Source of the DNA: Gadus chalcogrammus
Lineage: Eukaryota; Chordata; Actinopteri; Gadiformes; Gadidae
Reading direction: 5' to 3'
Assembly: GCF_026213295.1 (NCBI RefSeq)
Contig: NC_079412.1
Span: 4,282,993 to 4,346,992 of the forward strand
DNA: 64,000 bases
A model generated the notes under the pieces. The model saw only the letters and a list, made by a program, of their open reading frames with translations. It was not told the DNA's origin and made no database searches. The translations under genes and the position numbers were made by a program. Shown piece by piece: positions 1 through 11,565 of this stretch. The first letter of the stretch is position 1, and the number at the start of each line of letters is the position of its first letter.

Positions 1-1077
1 GTACACCATATGGCCAAGGGTGGCTCCCATTCACACATTCAAACAAGGCAGCTTTATTTTGGCGAAAATCATATATAATAATACACTACATTTTTAACTT
101 ACACGCACACACGCACGTTACACGCACACACGCCCGCACGCACCCACGCATGGAAGGCCAACAGGGTAAAACCTATTGTATTGATATCATCGAAGTAAAA
201 TATGTAATTTAAGCTATCATAGCGCCGCATTTTACGTTGTTGTATTTTATTACAGAGTATAATGCTCAGGTTTAGGGGTTCAAAATGCACTTATTCTTAA
301 ATGGGCCTAAAAGACAGCGTTATGCATGGCTTTTCAACAAGCTATTTAATTACTTTAACAGTGCGATCAGAGAAGTTTCATAGTTAGTTGGCCTAGCTGC
401 TAGAATCAAGAGGAGGAGCTCATTTGAGGAGGAGCTAATTTGACTGTTTGCTGTTGAACGTGAGATTCTGTGTTAAATCACACTTTAAAAAGCCGTTCAA
501 AACGCCTTCTTCGATGCCGTAGTAGAGAGAGGAAGGAAAAGCGGCGTAAGAGACAGCACTTTGAACAACTAAAATGGGGCATTTTACGTCGATTTTAATC
601 AGCACACATCCAGGCATAGTTTTTACCATTTTGGCCTTCATACACACAAACACACATAACCACACACAATAATGGTGCTATGAAAATGGTACAATGTTAT
701 AAAATAAAGCTTTGCTTTTACTGAAAGACATATTTCGCAAATTGGGTGTTCATGATTGGATCCTCAGGGGCGATTCAGTAACACAAACCAGTTCTTTGAT
801 ACCAATTCAAACATGTTTTACTTCAAGCAACAGCCAGAACTGCCACTTTAAGTCATTTTAGTGAAGGAGAGGCTAGCATGCAGTTCCTAAAACAGCCTGT
901 AGGTGTCTCTGTGCTGGGTTCTAATGGGAGTCAACGGGAACGGTATCCAGTGAAAACACCACTGCTTGCTGTTGGTCAACAAGCCCTGCTGAATTATAAC
1001 ATCAGTATCTTGAATCTGTTAGCATGCGACATCTGTAAAATATGGACGATCGCGACCCACTCTCTCCTCAATTCAGA
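1..1077. other. Intergenic AT-rich DNA, no gene seen
   Basis: No coding exon or RNA gene was recognised on either strand. The only structure is a short degenerate CA/CG-rich tract near 102-150. The open frames here are short and have no recognisable domain. Confidence 0.6.
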
Positions 1078-1195
1078 ATGAACCCGTTTGAGGGCGAGAC
1101 TTGCTGAGATAGTGAGAGATTATGCGCGTTTGTATGACCGCTCAAGCAGGGACTACAAGGACGCAGAGATGGTAAGACACTCCTGGTGTCATTAA
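1078..1195 (+). pseudogene. MADF-domain (Harbinger-type) transposon gene relic
   Basis: An ATG at 1078 opens MNPFEGE. After a small deletion the next frame reads RLAEIVRDYARLYDRSSRDY followed by KDAEMVRHSW and a stop at 1193-1195. This matches the start of a MADF / Myb-SANT-like DNA-binding domain (the L-x-E-x-V...LYD...YKD...SW spacing), which Harbinger-class transposons and some domesticated genes carry. Only the first half of the domain is present and the frame is broken, so it is read as a dead relic. No partner transposase is visible nearby. The family call rests on motif spacing alone. Confidence 0.5.
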
Positions 1196-2455
1196 AAGAA
1201 CAACCCACACAAGTCAGTGTCTACGTTGTACCTGGCCCAAATCGCAGTTCTCAGCAGAAGTTCAACAGGCTATGCGAGTACGCCAATTTAGATTTTGTTG
1301 TTAGTGTATCTTATTTTAGCTTATTTTTCAGTCAAAGTTTTACCTTTCAAAATAAAGCAAAATGTCAATGTAAATGTAAAATGCTATCCCTGAAAACATG
1401 CAGTTTACATGTTGTTGGAATCATTGTCTTTGCGTTATGTAACAGTCATCTGAGCTGATGTGTTATTTTATGTATCTGATGATGTTCTTTCAAGATGTTC
1501 TTTTGAGATTTTTGAGTGACCCAGAGATGACATTCATTCCTCTTCTTTGGGACAGACTATGATGGGTTTTTGTTAGGCACAACGGAAGTTTATGTCTGCT
1601 TTGCTTCCACCGAAAAATCCATTCCGAAGGTCAATTTGATAAATACATTTTGTTGTACAAGATAAACATGACAAAGTAAGTGATTATGCATCAATGAACT
1701 AAAAGGAAGATGAAAAGGATTTCAAAAGAATACTAGAATGATCAACATGGGTCATAAACTTACAGGAAGGGATTCAAACACAGGAGCATTCATTTTTTCA
1801 TTAAGGTTTGTCATTAGTTTGTCACTAGTGATGTCATCAGAAGGTGACCGAGGGGTCGAGGAGACTTGGGAGTGAACAAGAGACCTGGGATCTCTTTCTT
1901 ATGAAAGAGATTCTCGAGAACAAGCAAGAATGTAATTTGGGGGCTCTAGCTCTACATGAAGTAACTCAGAAAGCCTCAAAACATCTTGTGACCTTTCATC
2001 CAGTTGCCTACATCTGAGATATAGAGCTAAAGTACTTCCCAGACAGCCCACTGATCCAACACACACATCTGAGAATCAGATGTTAATCTTATAAAAACAA
2101 AGTTATGGGCGAGATGCTTAGGAACGTCCCTTACTATATTTCGTAAGGGAAGCGGCCTATGCCCCTTTTGACCCCATATATTAAAACCTGTCCACATGCC
2201 ATCTGTCTTTACAGCAGTTGACCTATCTCCATCCCACCTGAAATGGGGAACTTGAAACCAAAAAAGTGTTCTGCTTATTTACTCCAAGGTCGGAGGTCAC
2301 GCCCCTTTTTCTGATCTTTCTAGCTGGGCAGAGTTGGTCAAATCCATCAAACCGTTAGAATAAATGTCTTCCCTGGGTGCCTCAAATAGAATTCTGCATT
2401 AACTAGCATCTTAAAAATCAAATAGCTACATTCACTCAGTCATAGTGAGTGAGTG
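1196..2455. other. Intergenic DNA, no gene seen
   Basis: No exon with splice signals or recognisable domain was found. The sequence is mostly unique and AT-rich. Confidence 0.5.
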
Positions 2456-2572
2456 ACAGATTGTGTCTGTGCTGTGTGTTTGTGTGTGTGTGTTTGTGTG
2501 TGTGTGTGTTTGTGTGCGTGTGTGCGTGCGTGCGTGAGTTCGGTTGTGCGTGTGTGTGAGTGTGTGTCTGGC
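2456..2572. repeat. Imperfect (TG)n / (TGCG)n microsatellite
   Basis: An interrupted TG-rich tract with TGTT, TGCG and TGAG variants, the product of repeat decay. Open frames of His-Thr or Cys-Val here are repeat translations. Confidence 0.85.
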
Positions 2573-3018
2573 TGTCTGTTTCCATGTATGCATGCATTCA
2601 TGCAGATGGGAGAGCCCAGACTAAATTGAGACACCAAGGAGAAAAATGAGCGCCAATCCTGTTCTGATGGGCTGTGCTTTCCCGTGTTATTTTAGGAATT
2701 AAGCCTTTACATAAGACGTGCACGGAGACCCGTCCGATCATAATTGAAGCTCCACCTTGTCGCAAGTAAGCAGAACCCACATGTCCCTGTTTATGCGCCT
2801 CTCCTCTCTGCTCTCGCTCCCTCGCTCTACCCCCTACTCTCTCTACCGCCAGGTTGTGTGCTCCCTATCCCCCTACAGGCCATTTACTCTATGCTTCTTT
2901 ATCTGTGTGTGCGTGTGTGTGCGCCTGTGTGTGTGCATGTGTGTGTGTGTGTGTCTCTTTGCTTCAAACTGCTTGCATCATTCGGTCCACATATTGGGCC
3001 CTCTATCCATCACCATCC

Positions 3019-3020
3019 CC

Positions 3021-3051
<31 letters not shown>

Positions 3052-3056
3052 ACACA
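3019..3056. repeat. Poly-C plus (CA)n microsatellite
   Basis: A run of about 20 C residues is followed by about 10 CA units. The flanks (2780-3120) are C/T-rich with no supportable exon. Confidence 0.85.
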
Positions 3057-3142
3057 CCAAAACACCATTACAACACACCTGCTTCACCTCCACAACCAAC
3101 CCTCCCAGCTACATAAAGTCCCAGCTTATCTTTATGCTGACC

Positions 3143-3254
<112 letters not shown>

Positions 3255-3869
3255 CTACCATTCTCTGCTGGTTCTCAAGCCCAGGAATAGCTCTGAGACC
3301 ACCCTCCAACCCACCCAGGCCCTCGCAGCACCTTTCCAGGTGTACCTGCCCGCTTGACAACCCCCCCTCCCTCCGCCAGCCTCATGAGACCCCGCCCACC
3401 TCCCCCTCTCCCCAAAGGGTTAGTGTGAGCCGCTGCGGTTGCCTGGCACAGGCCCTTCCCTGTGTGGTGACGGCCAAAGAGGGCAGGGCCCTCGGGGGCC
3501 AGAGAGAGAGAGAGAGAGAGACAACAAAAGATGGAATGCAACATAACCCTCCTTTTTATCATGCCAGGTCCTGGGATCCGCTTAGAATTCTCCTCAGTGG
3601 TAGCGTTGCCAGATTGGGCGGGAGATCTGTCCAAATCTAGCAACACTGCTCAGTAGTTCTTCCTCTGCTGCGGCTGATTTTGACATCGATCTGGTTGAAC
3701 AGAAGAAGGGTTTTATTTGAGGATGGAAAGGTGGCGGAAAATTCAAAAGAGCATGTAAGACGACGCAGCCCACACAACGTTGAGGGAAGCCAGGCACTAC
3801 AAAGAGCAGAGGGTGGAGGAGAAGGCACGAGGACAGGGAGAGGCGGGGAGAGGCTGTAGGAGGGGTGGG

Positions 3870-4240
3870 GCTGGTGGAGGTTGAGTTAGTGATGGTGGAG
3901 GTGGTGGTGGTGGAGGTGGTGGTGGTGGGGCTGTAGTTGGTGGTGGTGGTGGTGGTGGAGGTGGTGGCGGTGGAGTTAGTGGTGGTGGTGGTAATGGTGA
4001 TGGTAATGGTGATGGTGGTGATGGTGTTGGTGGTGGAGTTGGTGGAGGTGCTGGTGGTGGTGGTGGAGTCGGTGCTGTTGGTGGTGGGGAGTTAGTGGTG
4101 GTGGTGGTAATGATGGAGGTGCTGGTGGTTGATGTGGTGGCAGGGAGTTAGTGGTGGTGGTGGTAGTGGCGTTGGTAATGGTGATGGTGGTGATGGTGGT
4201 GGTGGTGGAGGTGTAGGTGCTGGTGTAGGTGCTGGTGGGG
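3870..4240. repeat. (GGT)n / (GGA) trinucleotide-derived tandem repeat
   Basis: About 370 bp of GGT units with GGA, GAT, GTA and AGT variants. One strand is G-rich and nearly free of C, so G-rich structures are conceivable. Larger segments (a GTTAGTGGTGGTGGTGGT-type block) recur several times, which suggests several rounds of expansion. Confidence 0.85.
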
Positions 4241-4245
4241 CTTAA

Positions 4246-5362
4246 CTGAGAGGAGCATCATGGGTGGTGAAGAGATCAGAGAATGAAGTGGTTGATAGTC
4301 TGCATTATAAACAAGGGGAATCAATGGCCGCCCTTTGGTTCTTTTTAGTTTTTCCAGCTGACTGCTCCAAGTGCTTTAAACTCGGCTCATACCTTGTTTT
4401 TTTTGTTGCTGTTTTGTTGGTTCCCCCTCTTTGGCAAATCAGCCATTCAGCTGCCGACACACTGTACGTCTCCTTAGTGCTTTTTTTTCTGTTAGTTCAG
4501 TGCAACTCACTGTGAGAGACATCCACAGATGGAAGATTGAGGTTGAAATGGGTCTTGGCCCCTTCTTGATTTGTACACATCGTATCCACCGCCGTGGAAC
4601 GCTCCAAATATGCTTATGATGCTCAAAATGTATGAGAGTGTAATGCAAGTGTTTAGAAAGGCAGACAAAAGCATTTCATGGGGTATTTACCAGATCTAAA
4701 GAGGTGTGCTGGACTGCTTCTTACAGACCAAGCCTTTGTTTGCATCGGTTTATTTATTTTCTTTACTGGCACATGTTGTCCAGGCTGGCGGGTGTTGTCC
4801 TATATATCAGCCCAGCTTGGTCTCTGTCCAGGGCCACAGGCAGGGCTGCCTAGTGCCGACTGGCTGCCAGACACAGCTGTCCCCATTAATGATCAATGGA
4901 AGGAGCCAGCTCTGCCACACTCTTTGATTCCCCTACATTGGCGGAGGGGACATCTGGGAGGACCACCACCATCAACTATACTATGTGTGCAACACAGAGA
5001 AGATACATTTACGCTTTTATTTTGGCGATTTCTGTTTGAATGAAATGCCGCTCTTCGAGTTGGATAAGTGTATTTATATTTTGTACAGGGCTACCTTATC
5101 TGTGAACGGAATGGAATGAATGTATATATTGATTGCTGTTGCCAGAAGAAGAAATCTGAGGAGTAGCACCTTCATTGATCACCAGCTATTATTAATGAAT
5201 GAGTAAATGTCGTTTGAACAATCCCTGTAAATACTTTATAGACACCTCTTCTTCTTCACTTGAAATTGTTGGAAAACCTAGGAAGTAAATGGTCAGTGTC
5301 TGTGCATTCACAGAAAGGTATTCTAGTAAATCATTTAGTAAAGGTAATTCTCGCCCTCTCTT

Positions 5363-5368
<6 letters not shown>
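4246..5368. other. Intergenic DNA, no gene seen
   Basis: Short open frames only, without splice-bounded exons or domains. Confidence 0.5.
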
Positions 5369-5415
<47 letters not shown>

Positions 5416-5434
5416 TGTGTGTGTGTGTTGGTGT
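5369..5434. repeat. (TG)n microsatellite
   Basis: A TG tract interrupted once by TAG. Cys-Val frames across it are repeat translations. Confidence 0.9.
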
Positions 5435-6262
5435 TACAATGCCCTTTATGTCTTTAAGTGGCAATTTTATGGTTGTTGTCCTTTTGCGGACAGTGGTGGC
5501 TCTTAAAGTGGTTTATAAAGTGTAAGTGGGGTTGTTTGTCGAGTCCTTTATGTTTTGTAGCAGCGGACCGGCCACTGCCGTTCCACACAGGACGCCTGGC
5601 TAGCTGGGCAACACTGATATAACGTCTCCTGGGACGGTCTGACCCGGACACCCAACCAGAGAGAAGCAATATAATCACTGACAGATAGACTTCTTCTATT
5701 GGGGAATGGAAAGGCGCACCAAACACCTGGATTAAAGTAAGCAGATTCAACATCCGCTCACTTTAAGAATGCTAACCTATTTGTTTTTTAACCTAAATTT
5801 CACTTTTTTTTAAATGCAAGCAATAGGGAATGGGTCTTACAATAGATTAAACAATAGATTCAATTTCATGCAAAATTCGACCTTTCGCTATAACTCAGAC
5901 AGTTTTATGGCCTCTTCCGGGTAATGTATTTTAATAATACATATTAGAATTACATATTATTAGCATGTATTAGTATTGCTCTCTAAACAGCCTCCTTTGT
6001 GAGATGCTAAATAAACATAAATACCGGTAATCCAAAATCCATGAAACATGAACGTTGGAGGGAGAGCACTTATTAAGGCGTGACATGCTGTCGCCCTCAT
6101 ACCAGGTCTTTACCGTACATCTGCATGTGAACTGGCACTGCACTTACACTGAGTCACAACACAGAGATTAACAGGGCTGGCAGGTCAATCAATTTACCTC
6201 AACCACACGCCAGTAGGCCTCATCGTCTGACAGTCTGGACTGCCGGGCATGATGAGCCACCT
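5435..6262. other. Intergenic DNA, no gene seen
   Basis: AT-rich sequence with no recognised gene or repeat family. The stretch near 5560-5660 is more GC-rich and may be an old repeat fragment. Confidence 0.4.
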
Positions 6263-6440
6263 ATATGAAGGTATTATTGTAGCAGAAGTCTTTAGCACTT
6301 GTAACTGCAGATTTTGTATGCGTACACTAAAGTCACAAATGTGTAACAGTAAATTTGAAGTCCTAAATAATTATATTGCCTGTGTACTCTAAAGTCAGAA
6401 ATGTGTAATAGTACATTTGATGTCGTAAATATTTTTTCAA
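6263..6440. repeat. Dispersed repeat fragment with internal 61-bp duplication
   Basis: The start (about 6266-6320) matches, in reverse complement, the segment at about 17070-17130; both share AAGTCTTTAGCAC and TAACTGCAGATTT. A following unit beginning GTACACTAAAGTCA is repeated about 61 bp later as GTACTCTAAAGTCA, with divergence. The parent family is unknown. Confidence 0.5.
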
Positions 6441-6529
6441 CCATTTTAAACACTAAATAGGGTGTAAGAGTTCACAAGTCTGTGTTACAGGTGCACAAAT
6501 ACTATCCTGTGCTTCACAACTTCGAAGAG

Positions 6530-6870
6530 TCATGCACTTGACACTTTTGCTACAATCATAGCAGCGCAGTTGGTGCAAACACATTCACACGTGTATGTGT
6601 GTTTCCTAATCTGAGAACATGCACAAAATTTGTGCATTTGTAAAACCAAATGTGACTAATGCATCAGAAGTTGCACATCTGTGAAATATTTCTAACTGCT
6701 CAACTGCTCGAATCTGCTGCTACGAGTTTCAGCTGTTTTTTTTGCGGATACTTTTGCATCACATAGAGTGTAGCAAAAGTGATTTGTATCCTTCGTATTC
6801 GTATTCGTAACTACACTTGGAACATCCAAGCAAACTCTTACTTTCTGGAGTCTTGAAAGTAGACAAGAGG
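6530..6870 (-). repeat. Diverged inverted copy of the 8790-9035 repeat
   Basis: Read on the minus strand, this interval shares a series of blocks with 8790-9035: ATCACTTTTGCTACAC, AGATTCGAGCAGTTG, and CAACTTCTGATGCATT followed by CACATTTGG. The copies differ by indels and substitutions. It is probably an old DNA-transposon family present in both orientations. Confidence 0.55.
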
Positions 6871-7044
6871 GCATCCTACACGACGGAGTTGGGTATCTTA
6901 CATTATGTCAAATTTAAATACTTTGTTCAACTGAATTCTACAGTGGCGCATTAATATTGCATATTATAATATCTATATATATAATATAATATCAGAATAT
7001 TATAATATTGCATTGCATTCACATCACAATAAAAAAAAAAACTG

Positions 7045-7206
7045 GTTATCTCGTAATTATGACATAAAGTCATATATGTCATAATTACGAGATAATTATC
7101 TCATAATTACGAGATCTTTATCTTTCTCATAATCACGAGATAGTTATCTCATAATTACGAGATCTTTATCTCATAATTACGAGATAATTATCTCGTAATT
7201 AGGACA
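7045..7206. repeat. Array of palindromic ATCTCGTAATTACGAGAT units
   Basis: The 18-bp self-complementary motif recurs with spacers such as CTTT and AATT. A larger perfect inverted repeat has 21-bp arms at 7046-7066 and 7075-7095 with an 8-bp loop. It sits beside AT-rich palindromic DNA (6960-7012). No open frame crosses it. Confidence 0.85.
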
Positions 7207-7434
7207 TCAGAATCCAATAGCCTAGTCTTCCACCACATGTGGTTCAGTTGATTGTTGATTGGACTCGGTAATTCCGTAAAGATGGAAAAAAATGGGCAGA
7301 TTCAGAGTTTGCGGTTCAATTTTTGTTTAATAAATGTTTAATATTTGTATGATATGTATAATATTTATAATATGTGTTTAATATATATAGAGACATAGAT
7401 ATATTTATATTTATGTTTAATATTTCAAAAATAA

Positions 7435-8510
7435 GGGCTGTCACACCACAGGACTCTTTCACCTTTGCAGCCATTTTGAGTCATATCTACACAAGACTGA
7501 CATGGGCATTACAGTAACTGAATAAGTTCAATGTTTTAAACCTAAATATGATTCATTTTTTAAAATATTTCGATTTTTTTCTCGAACTAAAGCCGACACA
7601 CCACAGGACTATCAAAAATGGACACGCTCACCTTTGCAGCCATTTTGAGTCATATCTACACAAGACTGACATGGGCATTACAGTAACTGAATAAGTTCAA
7701 TGTTTTAAACCTAAATATGATTCATTTTTTTAAATATTTCGATTTTTTTCTCGAACTAAAGCCGACACACCACAGGACTATCAAAAATGGACACGTTCAC
7801 CTTTGCAGCCATTTTGAGTCATATCTACACAAGACTGACATGGGCATTACAGTAACTGAATAAGTTCAATGTTTTAAACCTAAATATGATTCATTTTTTA
7901 AAATATTTCGATTTTTTTCTCGAACTAAAGCCGACGCACCACAGGACTATCAAAAATGGACACGTTCATGTTCTGCCAGAAACTATGAAATTGATCAAAT
8001 TAATAAAAGATTAACACTCACCTTTGACCTTCTTAGCACATCCAAATTTCTAGGGGATATCCTGGTAGGGGGCATGACTAAAAGACCCCTATGGCTGTCC
8101 AAGTAACTGCTGGTCAAAAAAACGAATATCCTATGTAACACAGCAGGACAGCATTTGTGTTTCAAAACTAAATTTACTGTAAATATTATTTTTGTACTTT
8201 TTACCATTTTGAAAACTTAAGTTAATTCAGTAAGTACATACAAAATAATGCCAAGGCATTTATTAGTTTCTCCAAAGGTCTCTGCTTTATTTAATTAATA
8301 TTTACATTTGATGAGTCATCAATGTTACTGTCACACCGCAGGACATTTTTCATGTTACATATTTTTTAAGGATAATGTTTAAGTAAAATACTGTTATATG
8401 TTACACTGCCATTTGATGGTTGAATGGGAAAATGCATTTAAATTAACATTGATGCCTGATTGATGCCGGTACAAATTTGGCCCCCGGTACAAATTTGGTG
8501 TGACAGCGCC
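7435..8510. mobile_element. TIR-bounded non-autonomous element with internal tandem repeats
   Basis: The left end reads GGGCTGTCACACCA and the right end, in reverse complement, GGCGCTGTCACACCA, giving about 12 identical terminal bases. Related GTCACACCGCAGGAC and CACACCACAGGAC motifs recur inside. There is no transposase and no clear target-site duplication, so the boundaries and superfamily are tentative. Confidence 0.5.
7446..7965. repeat. 169-bp tandem repeat, about three copies
   Basis: CCACAGGACT recurs at 7446, 7601, 7770 and 7939, so the unit is 169 bp with a shorter first unit of 155 bp. Each unit carries CAGCCATTTTGAGTCATATC, a run of T and CTCGAACTAAAGCCGAC. Copies differ by only a few bases, so amplification was recent. 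Confidence 0.9.
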
Positions 8511-8789
8511 TTGCACTTGTTTTTCGAATCAACGCACATTTTTCGCGTCAACGTAATTTATGCGGCACCGTCATCGATTACATCGCCGCGTTGTCCCAGC
8601 CTTAATTCAAACACCATCAGAGTTCTCAAAGTCAGTCAGCTGCACCATGTAATCATTGACTGTTTCCTGTAAGAGTTTTGTGATCTCACGCACGGAGGCA
8701 CGGATGAGACCGTCCATGACAGCTGTCAAAGTGGGTCTCGAACGTGTTCAGTTACTGCTGCAATTTTGTCCTGCCAACGGACGCTCTGC

Positions 8790-9035
8790 CTCAGACGTAT
8801 AGAAATCACTTTTGCTACACATGTACCAACTAGACGTGTTGCAAAACTACCTGCAAAAAAAACCACAGCTGAGACTTGCAGGAACAGATTCGAGCAGTTG
8901 TAACAATGGACTTGTGCTCGCTCATTAAAATGCTGAATCAACATAGCGTTCGTTGTCATTTTATTTGTGAGGAAACTTTCACAGATGCGCAACTTCTGAT
9001 GCATTTGTTCACATTTGGGTTTACGAATGCACACA
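8790..9035 (+). repeat. Diverged inverted partner of 6530-6870
   Basis: It shares blocks such as ATCACTTTTGCTACAC and CAACTTCTGATGCATT with the reverse complement of 6530-6870. The open frames over it are not supported as genes. Confidence 0.5.
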
Positions 9036-9045
9036 TTTTGTTAGA

Positions 9046-9560
9046 GCCCGACCGTGAAGGATTTTTAAGGCCGATACCGATGCGAATATTTTGTGATTTC
9101 AAATCCGATATGCCGATATATCGCCCAATATAATTTTTAAAAAAATCCGAAGTGCGCAACAAAACAAATAGATTTCCCCAACATTGGTTATTTGTAGTTA
9201 TTTATGAGTCCTCACTAAAATAATAAGGTAATGCAGTTTAAAAATAATTTATTTATTGGCACAACAGAAAAGAGTTTTGTATGGGCTACATCCAAGTACT
9301 ATTTGTTTGTTTTTGTGAACTTGGGTATGCAATGTGTATTGCCTTGAACAAGATGTTCAGAAGGTGTATATGGCACCTTCTACTGATCTGTGAAAAGTAT
9401 TGGTCTTGGTACTTCCTGATCCTTTTGCACTCCTTAAGGGAGGATTTTGTATTGACTGTAATTTACATCAGTTTCACTTTGAGCAACCCCATTTCTTTTC
9501 TATTTCTTTTCTCGTTATGATCCTCTGGATTTGTCTGAAGTTTAACATAATTTAAAGGGG
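9046..9560. mobile_element. Possible one-ended DNA-transposon fragment
   Basis: It begins TTAGAGCCCGACCG followed by CCGATA / CGATATATCG-like motifs, which resembles the end of a common fish DNA-transposon family. The opposite terminus was not found. The remainder is AT-rich with no supportable coding sequence. Confidence 0.35.
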
Positions 9561-9705
9561 GTGTATGTAACAGTGTAAATAATAACTTGTCTTTAATGTT
9601 AAATTCCTGTCCAACTTGGGACGGCAACAAAAGGTTTTTTTGTGTATTTTATTTTGAAAGTCCACAGCGGAAGTTTGTTTCACACTTAATGCTGGGCATT
9701 TTGTT

Positions 9706-10087
9706 TTGCGCTCAGAAGTACAATGCTGTTACACTGTGGGTAAGTTGCTGTTCTGTTCGCTCGGATATAAAGTCAGTTATAAATGAAAACTACGGTTCAT
9801 ATGATGTGTAAACTATCAGCATTTGTTGTATAACATGCTTGACGAATGAGGCATTTGTAAAACCAGTAGTTTTGTTGCTTTGTGACGAATTGTTGCCGTA
9901 GTGTGTGAATTGTCTTTGGGCTAGCTGCCAACACGTGCGAGGAATTTTAGCTAGCTACTCTCAGCACGAGGTGTACGTGACCTGTATATGCTAATGCCAA
10001 GCTCCTCTTTTGTAGCGCGAGCGAGAACAGACTGCAAGGCTTTTCCATTAATTGCACACTGTTCGTGTTTACTGTCCCATGTTGAAG
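9706..10087 (+). other. Two-exon transcript-like unit with intron (origin unknown)
   Basis: Compared with the copy at 16877-16974, this copy contains a 276-bp extra segment (9740-10015) with intron features: it starts GTAAGT, has a branch-like TGCTAAT, a pyrimidine tract and TTTTGTAG at its end. The upstream exon-like block ends CTGTGG at 9739. The downstream block is 72 bp (10016-10087) and is followed by GTATGT, a plausible second donor. No coding frame is evident. It may be a non-coding or retroelement leader transcript. Confidence 0.5.
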
Positions 10088-10463
10088 GTATGTTTATTTG
10101 TACTGTTTTATATGCAATGTTATGTGTAATTAGTATGTGAGTGCTCTTTTACACTGGATTTTTCAATATGTGTTTTGGACTTGTGATTGCAAAACTGAGT
10201 CTGTTTTGATGTTAGACTAATGTTATGTAAGTTGAGCTAATTCTGAATGTTGTCAATACAAATAATAGCATTTATTTATTGACTGTTACTCACTATTACA
10301 GACCATTAGGATCTTTTATCATTTTATTTATTTTTATTTTTTAAGTATGTTTTTCAAACCAAATGTTACAATTATTCAGATTCAGATTCAGATTCAGATT
10401 CAGCTTTATTGGCCAGGTTTGCGAACAAACGAGGAATTTGACTTCGGTCCCTTAGCTCTCTAT

Positions 10464-11371
10464 TGCCGCTTTCACACCAAAAAGAACCGAGAGCCAGTTC
10501 CGGGCTGGTGCTAGGGCCAGTTCCAAACTGGTTCCAGCCTTACCCCAGTTAAGAACCGGTTGGTTTCACACCGGCCAGAGCCAGCCATAGAGCCGGCGTG
10601 AGCAACGTCATGACGTCACTACAAACGTCTCCGCTAGTGAGCTTGGACAGAAGCATACGGCCGACATCTTTCTTTATTCTGGGTGGAAATAGTAACATAG
10701 TTACGCCATTAAATGCGTTTATGGAAACATTTTTAGCAAGAAATGTGCATTTTACTTTCATAATGTTCGCTCGGTGAATGTGAAGGATGTTTGGTTTGAT
10801 AGTTATGACGAAGAGGGAACGCTCCGTTCACTTGCATGGACACGGACTCATCTAGCTGCGTTGGCGCGTTGACGCGTTGAACCACCACACAATGATCAAG
10901 CGTCAGGTTAGGCGCGCAGAAGAACCCTCGCGCCAGTTTCAAACACAACAACAACAATTTCGTCTTCGATTCAATCCGTGTATGGTTCGTTCTTTGAATA
11001 TTCAGATTTAAAACAAAATCAGAAAAAACAAAAAAGAACCATACACGGATTCACGTCCATTGTTTACTTCGGTGTTTTAAAAAATGCCGGTCTTCGTTGG
11101 TCTTCCTGTTTATGAAGGTACGGATAAGTCCGCCCCCTGCCCCCGGCGTAAAAGCGGTTCTAGTTCTAGCCCAGCTCTAAAGTGGGGCCAGAGTTGAACC
11201 GGTTTTTAGGGGCCGGAGCCGGTTCTTTGGCGGTGTGAAACCAAAGCCCTGGCCCTAGCTCCGAACTGGCCCGGAACCGGCCCCGATTTTGGCCCCGTGA
11301 AAGGGGCATATGCGGCGGTGTGAAAGGGGCATATGCCCCTTTCACACCGCCTTTTTGGTGTGAAAGCGGCA
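10464..11371. mobile_element. TIR DNA transposon with TAT duplication, non-autonomous
   Basis: The left end TGCCGCTTTCACACCAAAAA is repeated, inverted, at the right end (about 21 bp perfect). Both ends are flanked by TAT (10461-10463 and 11372-11374), consistent with a 3-bp target duplication. The subterminal regions are also inversely related (GGTTC and CCGGTT-rich). The core at about 10640-10910 matches 22905-23405. No transposase is present. It inserted into the 3' region of the L2 LINE. A 3-bp duplication points towards a Harbinger-like family, but this is not settled. Confidence 0.75.
11314..11351. repeat. 38-bp perfect palindrome
   Basis: Two 19-bp arms with no spacer, GGCGGTGTGAAAGGGGCAT and its reverse complement, lie just inside the right terminus of the TIR element. 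They are probably a product of terminal rearrangement or nested end sequences. Confidence 0.9.
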
Positions 11372-11565
11372 TATGTACAACACTTACAACACAACACACA
11401 ACATTTAACCTATTGTTAATATATAAAAAAGAAAAAGAAGAGAAAAAAACACAAAACAGTACAAAAAAATAAATAAATATAAATAAACGGATAAGTATAC
11501 AGAATAACAATACAATACAATAAATAATAATAATTATAGTAATATAATAAAATAGAGGGAGGGGG

